64,000 bases of DNA from Stichopus chloronotus (lineage: Eukaryota > Echinodermata > Holothuroidea > Aspidochirotida > Stichopodidae): the NCBI GenBank assembly GCA_021234535.1, contig CM037839.1, positions 23,857,196 through 23,921,195 on the forward strand, written 5' to 3'. The notes beneath the pieces are model-generated. The model searched no databases. It had not been told where the DNA came from and saw nothing but the letters and a program-made list of their open reading frames with translations. The translations under genes and the position numbers were made by a program. Of the stretch, positions 14,001 to 26,900 are shown piece by piece. Positions within the stretch are counted from its first letter, which is position 1; every line of letters begins with the position of its first letter.

Positions 14001-17000
14001 CCATACAAAAAGCGGCAAACATTCAGAGGGTTGTCTTATTTTGTTGAAATCACTCCCAGGTTGTGAAAATTGAATGGAAAGTACAGAATAATCAACACAA
14101 GCTTCTACATTTACATTTACACCAATGAACAATACAAAGAGTGTTATTTGATCTCCGATTGTTACATGCACATAACTAGCTCAAAGAAAGCACTCTGTTT
14201 TATGCAGACTTTAGTGTACATGGAAGTAGTTCGGCCATGCAATCAGTGCCTGCAAAATTGGAATCAACGGTTCAGTCATTGCATCTCTAGCACATAAAGA
14301 CTTCAGCTAAATACATTGCACAGTGTCTACACATTTTGCTATCTTCCTAATCTACTGCTGCCAGCCATGACAGGTCCTTAAGGAAAGTCAAAGAATGTTT
14401 GCTCTACCTTTTTCCTTTCCAAAATTCCCTCTGTAAATGCCTGACTGTATGTTGTAGATTTTCACATGACCAGAGTTCCAACCAATCAGCACAAAGTTTC
14501 CACATGTTGTTATATCCACGGCCTTCGAAGAGTGAGCAATTAAGAGAACACAATTGCATTATTATAAGTTGAAATGTAACACATAACTTATGATTACAGA
14601 ATCCCTTTAATTCACTTACAAAGAATTTTCAGTTCATTAGGCAAACCAAAAGAACCTGATTGATAGTGCAAATGGAATATGCACTGCTATGACGATCACA
14701 TTATGATTAAAATCTTGGAGGGAAAACATTTCCGACCATCCCTAAATGCGCAAAACATCTGGACTTACTGTCTCACTTGAAATGAGGAAGTAAGACAACT
14801 CATCCAGCAAACAGTTTACCTTTTGCAAGGTTTATTTTGCATTTGCTCTCCACTACTTTATATTGCTACACAATGAAGTAATACAAACGTAGAACAATTT
14901 GTACACATTCGTCTTTCAAATGGAAGAAAGATCAATGGAACGAAGGTTAGGGCTTCACACTTGTCGTTTTTTCCTTCATTCAGTTAAAGAACCTATCTCA
15001 CTTTAGACCTTTTACGTTAAATCACGCAGAGAGCTGCAAATAAGCAATAGACATTGATGGCTCAGAAGAGAAAAAAGTTTCATTATCTTATTGGTAGGAT
15101 TCCAGAACCATCTGCAGACCATTGGCATTCAAGAGTATGTTTCATTTTATAAGAAAAAAAGAAAAAGCAATATTGCTCATACTCCGCATTCTACATAAAC
15201 AGCAGAGTCAGCTTACTCACAGTTTTACTTGATTACTGTGGGGATTCATTCGGTTAGTATTTGATTCATGATTTGTCTGCATTTCCCAACCATTGTATAC
15301 AAAATTGTTTATCCAGTGACTTCAGTTTTTTATTTAAAGGTTTTTATTTTTTCAGTTTTTGTAAAATGGTGAATTCTCATTATGTAGCAGACTTCAAGTA
15401 AAGCAACATCATAACTGGAGCAGAAATGCCACTGAATCTCAATACTCTGAGTTTTTTAATGTTTTTTAAATGTTCCTTTGTGAGGATATTCTGAATATGT
15501 TAGAAAATAGTTCAGTTGCGATTGAAGAGATTGAAATGAAAAATAGAGAAGTTTGAATCTGGTTGATATAAAGTTAGACTTTTGGACATTTTGCCTTTTT
15601 GGTTCTCTTTAATCCTCTGCCACTCCCTTTTCCCCTCCATGCTTGAATTGAGGGGGGTGGTGATATCAAAGTGACTGTATGTCTTTCATGAGATACCATG
15701 CTCCCTATTTGCTCACTGTGTTCACAATTTGACCTGATGATCTCCACCAAAAGCACTAGGGTTGTTGTAATTATTGAGATAGACCTACAGTGCAAATATA
15801 TGAGACTTGTCCAAGTTTCCATTCCTGAAAACTGAAGATGGACTTAAACACACACACCATCATGAATTCAGAGGTTATGATTATCACAGAAACCGAAAAA
15901 TAACTGGAGTTCTTCTGGGGGCAGTTAAAGTGATTCTATGCATAGGCAAAAAGCAAACACATATATGTCCAAAAATGTGTAGTGTATCTTTTTATCACAC
16001 CATTCAGATAATTTGGAAAAATAAATAGGTTTCAAGTGCACAATATTATGAACATCGTTGGCCATGTGAGGCAGAGTAGCCACTTTGTAATGATATGCAA
16101 CTTGTTTAGTACATAAATCCAGCATTAGGTAACATAATGTAATATTATGTAACATCACGTCTGAGCACCTGCATATGTATAATAGGGATGCACCTGCAAC
16201 AAAGACACATCATGTCATTATCATTCTTTTCCATCTCAACCTGTGACCCACACCTCGTGTGCGACATTCTTCTTTCATAATTTATGTTAATGTTGAGAAT
16301 AAACATGAATGCGTCTAAAAGCACAATACTACTGAGTCACACTATTACACAATTCAACCACAGTATATTGAAGGAGCTTCAAACACTGCTGCTCATGGCC
16401 TACCAATCCAAATAAAGGTTTGAAACATCTATACTTTTATGCATGTACAAACAAATGGAAGAACTTCGACATTTTCCACATTTCTGACACTTTGTTGGTC
16501 AATAATTTGCCAAAAAGACCTATTATACCTATTTACTCACACCTTAACTAGTAACACATTTGCTTACATGCAAAGAAGCATGCTGGTAAAGTTTGGTACA
16601 CATTGACACATGGATCAAGAACCTGAGACTATCTCTAAGAATACCAGAACCTCCAGTTGGCATGCAATATCTCTACACATGTAATGTATTGAGATAAAAA
16701 GGCTTTGAACTCAGAGACTGAATAATTCCCCATTTTGTTTTTTCTTTGTTTACCCTTTACATGTTTCTTACAACAAAATTGTTTGCGAAATTTTTTTTTT
16801 TTCTTTGATGTTGTCAGCCAAAACTGATGGAATGACAGTAATGTTAAGTATCCTAACTTTTCTTTATACAGACTTTGTAAACACTAAAGAAAGGCAACAT
16901 CTAACTGTACCAGTGTCTTCTTTCTACTCACTGTAGCCTGGGCCCCAAGGTCATCTCCTAGCTCTGGCGGGCATATTTTGTGTTTACCCATGGTGCACCT

Positions 17001-20000
17001 GGTGTAATCCCACGTGGTAACTAACGGACTGCCATGGTGACAGGCCACAAGGCTATCCCAATCACTCTTCTTACTGGATTCTATCAATTGAAAAAAATTA
17101 ACACTGTAGAGATGGAAAATATATTTTGCATGACTGTGTTATTCCCTACTTTCTAAGTTCCATCCCTTTGACTGAGGTGGTGCATGTGGGGGGGAGCTAA
17201 TTTGAAATAACCGACTGCACAATAATCCAAAATTATTGTCTAACTCATGAGATTTGAAGTATACATGTAACTCATTGGCATGAACAACGATGGTCCCGTC
17301 AATTATCTTCATGTACATATTTCAGGCATAAACTTTTGAAATTAGAAATTCTTTAAATCAGAGAGGTTCCAATCTTAAAAAATTCTACTTCTTCTACTAA
17401 TTCATGACAAATACTTGGTGATTATTTCAGGATGTTGAATATGCATTAGCAGACTCACCACAGGCAATGGCCATTATTGCACCAAGTTTGTGATGCTCAG
17501 CTTTGTTCTTGAGACGTTTGCCAGACTTCTTGTTGTCGTACGCTTGCCCGAAATCACGATTGAGGCTCTCATGAAAGGTGGAAAATGATTTCAGAGAGGA
17601 ATCCTGACCTGTGAAATGGGGAAAATTCAACCCAGTTGTTAAGCTAGACTCAAGACGTTGGGTGAGGTCGGCAAATATGACATACAAGTTTAAGGTGTAA
17701 ATGTTAAATAGAACTTTAAAATTGATGTTGGGTGTTTGAATGTAGGCAACAGTAAGTGTTTCTGGTAAGATACCCAGGACAGTGAATTCACAAGCGAAAA
17801 TTCTACACTAAGTTTTCATTTCAGCATTTGAGTGCCATTCTTGTCAACACTGATAATATTAAAAGAACTGCTTTGCTTCCAAAAAAGGATGGCATTCTCT
17901 TGCAATACTTGTTTTCTTGTTACAAGGAATAATGGGATATATATGATTTTGAAAAAGAAAGCAGAAGGAAAGTTATCAAGAAAAATACTGTGCTACAACT
18001 ACCAGTCTGCATATTATCATTCTCTGATTAAGCACATGCTTTAGCAAGTAAACTGGCATTCACAATAGCACATTAACTGGAATTAACTTGAGCACATAAA
18101 ATGGTATTTGCTTTACCACATAAACTGGAATTCACTTTATCACATAAACTGGCCTTTGCTGTAGCTCATAAATGGGCATTTGCGGTAGCCCTTAAGCTGG
18201 CTTAAGGAAGGTCATGATGTGGACCTGGAACCAATTACCCTGCAAGGAGATCATTCACTGAATTACCTGCACTGATGATGTTCCTCCCATCTTTTCCGTA
18301 AAATAGGACTCTCGATGGAGGTGCACTGTGACCACACCTCCTCCTCAGAAGACGACCACTTCCATCAGACTGATCGAAGACCCAAGTCTTTGGGATGATA
18401 TTTGTCAAAAGAGAAGTTGAAAAAGTATGATGAAATATCATACATTTAACGTAACTGATCCTAAATGCAATCACAAACTTCAGCGAACTCAATGTTAACA
18501 AGCAAATTACAACATTTCAACCAATTAAAATGAACTTTACCATTCACCTGTTTCAGTATTAAGCCCGAGAAACCTTTTCAAGTGACTGATAGTGTACGTA
18601 CAAACATAGCGACATGAATTGAGTTGAATGATTTTAAGGTTTTTTATTTTATGTCCTTCAAGTGACTTCCCTCATGTTATTTCTGTTGTGCCTTGGTATG
18701 AAAATAGATTTGGGTTAATGCAGATTGAAGGTAATTAGATTTACTTTGCTAACCGCTGAGAACTGCCCCTGCAGGGGTATGTACATCCCAACATGAGAAT
18801 CCTAGTCCAAGCACAATCTTCTTGATAGGATATTAAAAGAGGCCCACCAACCTTTAAGTTGTTATCAGGTGAATTTGTGATGAGAATAGGTTCTCCATGT
18901 AAAAATGCCATCCCTGTGACAGAGCCTGTATGAGCGTTACGCATTTGGGACTGGAGTTTGCGTTCCTCAAGGTTCCAGACTGCAATGTGGCCAACTGGGC
19001 TGCCGGTGGCCATGATGGGTTCACCGTCTGAAATGACATATCATTTGTAAAATACAATCATTGAATGGTTCCATTCATTTAAACCCTCTTTTAATCTGTA
19101 AATTTCCTGTGATCAATTCATCTTATTTCAGCAACCAGAGTGATTTAACTTTCCAGTACCCTTTCAAACCCCTATCTAGCCCCTCCTATGCCCATAAAGT
19201 GTTTACTTTTCATTTTATTAAAGAGTTTTCAATAATAAGAAACAACATACTGGAAGGATATGTCACTAAAAGCAAGGATGAAATAAGTATTTGCAACTTC
19301 ACTCTTCTTTGTGAAAGAAATAAATTCAAAAGCTGCAAGGCAAGACAAGGAGCAACTTTTGCCATTTCGTAGGTTGCTGTAGGCTCGCATATGGTCTGTG
19401 AGCAAACTTTTATTGAAGTGAACATGACCCCTGTATCCTTACTGCAACTTGTTCAACCAAACTTTAACAGACTGTGGTGACAGTTTGAACAAATCTGCAA
19501 TCAGCTATTTCAGAATTTTAGAGGATTTTGATAATTTCTGATGATTGACCACGGTGGGAGAAGGCATGACCCTTGCATGCTCTTGATTGCACATCTTATT
19601 CAGTGTAAACATTACACAACACCATTTGTTCTGGTTCACTAGATAATTGACATGGTTGGAATAAAGCTGGGGACTGGAAATATCATCAACACTGGCTGAA
19701 CCATCCAATGTTGTGAAAGATGGGTTTGATAGATGTCACATATTGTGTCTGAATTGACTCTTTCGAGTGAACTGAGCTTGGCGTACTTTATGATTCAATT
19801 ACAGGAATGTGCCAGTTGAGTTATCCGTCAACCTTGACAGGATCTATTTCTGGATGCTCACCTGTTCGGAATGCGACGGCCGTTACGGGTCCCCAGTCAC
19901 TGTGAAATGACAACAGGACCTCGTCGTACTTGATGTTGTGGACGACAATTTTGCCGTTCTCCAGTCCAACGGCGACGACGTCGATGGCAGGTGCCTGCAT

Positions 20001-20332
20001 GATGGGATCGAGAGACAGACAAAAGTGACATAGTCTCCCGACAAGATTTCGCATGTGCTAGGAGGAAGAACCAGCCAATAATTAATTGACTTTAGGTTTT
20101 TTCAATGTTTGGTCCACTTTATTACATTCAGTAAACTCACTTTTGTGATTCATTGACTTGCAAATTTCATGCAAGATCTCGCATCAATGCAGGTTGGTAA
20201 ATTTTTTGCTGGTGAATATTTACTAAGTTTGCTTCTTCATGAAATTTCAAGGTTTGACATTTCATCGTCATCATCATCATCATCACCACCACCATCATCA
20301 TCATCACCACCACAATCATCATCATCATCACC

Positions 20333-20364
<32 letters not shown>

Positions 20365-20506
20365 CACCACCATCATCATCACCACCACCATCATCACCAC
20401 CATCATCATCATCATCATCACCACCATCATCATCACCATCACCATCATCATCATCACCACCACCATCATCATCATCACCACCACAATCATCATCATCATC
20501 ATCACC

Positions 20507-20537
<31 letters not shown>

Positions 20538-20944
20538 CCACCATCATCATCACCACCACCATCATCACCACCACCATCATCATCATCATCACCACCATCA
20601 TCATCACCATCATCATCATCACCACCATCATCATCACCACCACCATCATCATCATCACCACCATCATCACCACCATCATCATCATCATCACCACCATCAT
20701 CATCACCATCATCATCATCATCACCACCATCATCATCATCATCACCACCACCATCATCATCATCACCACCATCATCATCATCACCACCACCATCATCACC
20801 ACCATCATCATCATCACCACCACCATCATCATCACCATCATCATCATCATCACCACCATCATCATCACCATCATCATCATCATCACCACCATCATCATCA
20901 TCATCACCACCATCATCATCACCATCACCATCATCATCACCATC

Positions 20945-20976
<32 letters not shown>

Positions 20977-23900
20977 CATCCTGCATGTGCTGTTTGATGG
21001 AGAAAAAAAATTAGCCTTTATTGTTTATCCTCCACCTTTCTCTGCCATTTGATACCAATCTGGGAAAAAACAGGTTTCAGGAAAATATTTGACCAATTAG
21101 GGATTTAGATATAATTTAGATAGAATTGAATAAGTTTTTGGGGGCTAAACTCTTATGAAAAGACAAATTTTGTACACTTACCAAGGGACCTAGTTCTGCC
21201 ACGATCATTGCTTGGCCAAAATTTGCCTTTTTCTGTTTATATTTGAAGGATACTTCATGGTAAGGTTTCTTTCAGTTTTGTACAACTGTGAAAAATATAT
21301 CCAGTCTCTTGGTGTACTTTTGAAATGTGGAGACATCACATGTGCTTTCAGAAATGTGAGCACTTCTAATAAAGTCAACTGAGTAGAGACCTACACTACC
21401 AGAAATAAGTTTGATATTTTCCTTTCTGTTATCAGAATGAATCAAGTACTTTTTTGTGTTATGACCAATGGCAACATAACTTAAAATGCACCCTCTATAG
21501 TTTCCAAAACCAACAACCCTTGAAGCTACTCGCAGTCTCTACTGTGATGCCAACAATAGCAACGTGAAACACATCTTGCACCAATGCATTCCCAGGGTAA
21601 CAGATACCTTGTTGGAAAATGCAAACAAAGCCATTCAATATAAGGAGAAAACTTACAATTATGTACTCACATGTTCTAAAAAACTTTGTCCTGCAGTTAC
21701 ATCACTGACAACAAATGATGATAAAGAACACATGAAAGCATTCTTTAAGTCAGCTAAGTAAGAATTAATGAGCCTTCTTTTTTGGATTCAAATGAGTCCA
21801 TGCAAGTACAAGATCTTACTAGCAGATGGCAACGCCACTAGAAATGTACTCAGTGTGCTTTCCCAAAACAAGCCAAACATTAAGAAACTCCCTAAGCTCA
21901 GCTGTGACAACAACCACAAGAATGTGGATCACAACATGTGCCAACTTGCATTTCCAGGGTGGCAGGCATCTTGCTGGGAATGCAAGCAAATACTTTCTGT
22001 AAGAAAAGCTCACCTGTTCTAAAACTGTGATAGGGCTTCCCCATCCTTCGAATGAGTGGACTAAAGCACTGAAAAAAAAAAAAACAACAGAAAACGTGAA
22101 ACATAGCATTAATCACATTGATACTTAGAGATCAGAGTATGCGTACCATTTCCTCCTTTAACATGTATTATTGTAACTAAAATGTAAGTTCCATTTATGC
22201 CTTTTGCGTATGTACAGAATCTTGCAGAAACTGTTTCAAAATACCAATTGTCGATTCCATTGTTGATAACTACTGTAAACTCTAGTCATAGTTTGACATT
22301 CATGTGCTTTTTTTGTGAAATGTTGGGACGGAGTCAAAAATACAGAGAAAGTGAGAAACATAGTCCAAAACAACCGCCACATTCACCTCAGTGCAGAAGA
22401 AGGACAACGCTGACTTTGACTTTAATAGAAAGACATGATGTTCCCTGCAAGTTTCCTCTGTAAGACTAGAACTCTCACCTCCATTGCTTATGTAATAATT
22501 GAGAAAAAGTTTACTTGCTCCTTTACAAATTTTTTAAAAGTAAAACCCCAAAAATTAAAAAACTGAAACTAAATTAGAAGACGTCACAATGGCAGGTAGA
22601 CAAAGCATGACTCAGATAGTTTAAGAACTGTAAATCAGTGTGATGAAGTACAAATGTTTTAAGCTTATCAATACACATGCTACACAGAAAAATATGACAT
22701 TAATCAGCCATGATAAGATTGCTCTTGGTTTGTTTTCTTCTTCTTCTCCTTAAACTAGTCCACAACATTGTGAAATGGTCAAATGTATAAGGATAATAAT
22801 AAATGTGGAGAAGGTGTGAGACTGAGCTTCTACCAGAACTAAAAGATTGTGCTAAAGCTGACAAGGAACTGAAAACAGCCACCTTGCACCAAGATTTGAG
22901 CCCATCACCTAAGGAATATGAGTTCTGTGCTCTACCAACTGAACTATCAGCTCTAAAGAGGTTGTAATACCTAAGTAGCCATCTTGTGGCAAGGGAGTGA
23001 CAGCCAAATCCAGACTTCCTTCCCAAATGGTTTGCACTCTGATGATTAAATCTGAATGAGGGCTACACAGTTTACTTGGGAGAGTACAGGACCTGTATCC
23101 TTGAGGTCCATGGATCAAATGCTGCAATGTAGCAATCAGTCTTTTTGGCATTTGCCAAAAGCCACTGAAATGCTAATTTAGACCTAGAATAATGTCTACG
23201 ACTTACTTCCTCTTGACATTCCAAAGCTGCATGGTACCCTGTCGGCTTCCAAGGAGTATCTTATTGAGGTAGGTGGTCGGATGAAGCAAACAGGTGATTT
23301 GGAAAGATGAGTTATCAAACTCCAGATCCAGATAAATCTCTGACAAACAAATGTAGCAAGACAAACACATGCATTGATGACTTCACATAAACATACCACA
23401 TTGTACTTAAATATGGTCAAAAAACTTTGCGTATGATCTGTAACTTTAAGAGCAACTAGACTCAGCGAACTAAATACAAACTATTAAAGGAGGATAGGTG
23501 GTTGTGAAATACATCTAACATAACTTTCTGCACTTTCATCTTCCAAATCGGGTATAAGCATATGTATCTCCTTAACAGATTTGTGGTAGAAAATGATCTG
23601 ACAATGACAAATTCTGTCAGACAGTGCCACAGTAGAGAAAAAAAATTGTTAATTTTTTATTTTTTTTGTTATGCTGACATCCCATAGATAATATTCATGA
23701 TTACGTGTTTTATGACTCTGACAAGCTTGAACATGGCATGTTGTTTGGTCAAAGGTCATCAATGGTTACCTGCATGCAGAGCCTAGGTCACAGCGCATGT
23801 ACAGTGCGACTGCACAAGCAGTGACTGTCATGTTACAGTTCACTGTGATGCCTCTACTACTGCACAGACAAAGGTGCAACCTGCAAGTGATACCATTGAT

Positions 23901-26900
23901 AGCAAATGTTCATTTGACATTTTTACCTCTGTATCATTCTGTGCATAGCTTCTGTGTGAAACATTCCATTACAAGAATTACAGTAACTTATAGGCAAGTT
24001 ATATGTTAACTGACGTAGTTAAGTTGCACCACAACATGATGCTGCACTACACTTTGTGTACATTACTATATTCCACAATTTTATGTGTGCTGTGTGTTAT
24101 TATTTGCATTAGTTTCGTATTTATTATCGTCCACTGTTCCGATCCAGCAATGTTCTTGATGGATGCTTGATTCACAGAGTCACAGTATCTATACTGCAAG
24201 AAGATGCCCAAACCATGACTAAATGTGACAATTGGGACTGCTTAAGACACTGTCCTTACACACAGATATTAAAAGGCTATTCTTTTGTCTGTTGATCTCA
24301 CATATGAGAATACTCCTGTTGTTCACTCTTCAGATGCCTGGGCCCCCTACAGTGCTTCCTGGAGAAGCTATTCTTTGTTTTGTACTCAATATACTAGCCT
24401 TTCATGCCCTAGACAAAAATGTGTGTAGTTTATTCTGCTTAGTGTGAAAAATGAGCTTAGAGTATAAGGAAGAAACTGTTTTCATGCTTCTGAATATGAA
24501 TACTAATCTATGTCTTCTTATAACATCAAGTTAGCACTGAAAGTCATATTTGCCACACTGTTTGAAAACAGCAATAAAATCACTCTCAAACTGGTCACTA
24601 ACAGAACACACATACTTAGGCCCCCAAACCAAGTTGTCAAGTCTGACTTACCTTCTGTTTCTTTATTCCATATTTTCAGGTTGGAACTGTCATCCACAGA
24701 TATCAGGTGCTCGCCAAAAGGCATAAGAAGATGAATATTCCTTTCATGCCCTTTGTAAACATGTATAGCCTAAAGAAGGAAAATCAGTCCCAAAGCATGA
24801 ATCAACTTATTACACATCAGTACAGGGTAGATCAACAAAGCAATGAAACTAAAATAGAAGTTTTTAAGAAAAAAAAGTCTCTCAACAAATTTGTCCTCTG
24901 CTACAGTTCATGCTAGGATAATTTTGTTTTGGACCATCCTTTGATATCTTTTCAATACCTTGGTAAATACGTGAAATCTTACAAGTAATACAAATAAAAT
25001 AAAGCAATGGTTTAATCAATTTCCATTACGAGACCTCTGCAGATCGCACCTTCCTCTACCAGAATTTTCATCTCACTGAACAAGTCCTTAAATCTTGTAA
25101 AGCAGCAGCAACCACACAGTGTTTCTGAAAACTTCAAAAAAGTACTTTTCAGTTTATGCAAATGGGTAACACTGTACAAATGTCTTTAATCTTGAATATC
25201 AGTCCATCCCAATCAAAAGGAGCTGCAAACTGTATCTACCATAGACTTGTGTGGGTTCACACCATCTGCCACCCTGTTAGATTTACCTGTTGGCCGGATG
25301 CATATGCTCTGATGATGTTACCATAAGCCGTGTATGCCCGACGGGCATCGGTCGCTAAGCAGGTTACATCATCAGGATGTGTGTCACCTGGTCAAAGAAA
25401 AATAGGTAGGTTACAGTGAGCACCGTAGACCTATATGGAAAAAGCCATAGCAGTACAATTGTCTTCACTGTGACAAGGCATTTTGTATCATAGTATCTTC
25501 TGGACCTCTAGCATCTTGGTGGTATGTTATTTATTCCCTCCTTGCTGAAGAGCTTTCAGAAGGCAAGCTTAAAGGAATTCTCCACCAACAAAAAAACTTT
25601 CACACAGTATACGAGATTCTTTACTGTTTTATCAGTTAAACATAACGAGTTTACCAGAGGAAGCTTCTTTAGATGAGAAATAATGCTCTGAAAGTTGGGC
25701 TTCAGCACGAGCCTGAATATGTGTGACGTAGAACCGACAAAAAACGTTTTCCATTTTTTGCACTCTCCCAGTTTCTGGCAAGGTCTTGGACGCAAAAACT
25801 CAATTGTTCAGAGATTATAAAAACCCTAGGAATGGCTACTTTCAGTAAGATGCTTTCAATAAGACACATTCCGTAAGGTACTAACATACTAAGCGCATGA
25901 AACCAGAGGAGTTGTTATTGTGATGGACATAAAATTTACTTGCTGCTTATACTTTAAGATCCACCAAACCGAGGGAAGGTAAGCTGTGTAATTAGCTCAA
26001 AGGTATTTTTATCCTTTATTGGTCGGTACCAGTTCAATATTATTCACAGACCAATGTCATTTAAGTCAACTAATCCTTAAATAATTAGGTAGCTCCGAAT
26101 AATGCTTTCAAAGGTAGGTCTATGTCACTCCGTGGTGAAACTTTGCAAAATGGTGTCAACATGTTTGTTAGTAGTTTTCGATCTTTCTCTGAAGTTTTCC
26201 ATTTTCCAAACTTCATGTTTTGCTGTACTTATGCTGTTAAGAGTAACCAAAGGCAAATTAAAACAAGGACTGATAAAGTCTACTTCCTTATTTCAAATTA
26301 TACTTACTGACAGCAAGTAGCTCTAGTTTTGATCCCTGAAAATAGAAACATATAACAATAAATTTCAGTTGGAACTCATTTCATGATGATGCTGCTACAG
26401 TAGTTCAAAATGTGGAAAATGACGTACAGTACAGTGTATAGGTTTCTGCAGTAACACAGTGCCATTTAGTTACAGTATTCCAATTCTGTATTCATCCTAA
26501 CCTTGAGCAACTTTCAAAGGAATATATGAAAAGTCAAACTGTTGTTACTTTATGTGAGAGAGAATACTTTTCACTGCAGGCATTTCAAACCCCATTCCAA
26601 TGTCTTGTTCCTACAGTGACTCAAGATATTGGTCTTGGAAGAAAGACTTTTCTGGTCTGAAAGATTTCTAGTTGCTTCAATGTTACAAGAAAGCCAGGTA
26701 ATAGTGGTAAATTACTGCAAGAGGTCTTTGCTTTTCTTTGAAAGTTAAGCCCTTACTTACTGTACTTTACTAACTTTAAATCTGACACTAGCAAAAATGT
26801 AGAAGGGCATACAATGCATATTGCAGATTAACCTTATAATATTGTGCAAAAATGCAGTGATGATAAATCTCCCATGGGACAATTCAAATGACAAACATAA

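Noticed and set aside
18049..18202. CRISPR-like array
   Set aside because: The 24-bp units are contiguous with no unique spacers, in an intron of a eukaryotic gene.
20167..21014. Four frames of 249-281 codons reading His, Ser/Pro, Asp/Gly or Met/Val runs
   Set aside because: All are readings of one CAT/CAC microsatellite with no stops by composition, inside a confirmed WDR36 intron.
22870..22955. A functional tRNA gene
   Set aside because: A and B boxes are present, but the acceptor stem does not pair, the B box is degenerate and a SINE body and tail follow.
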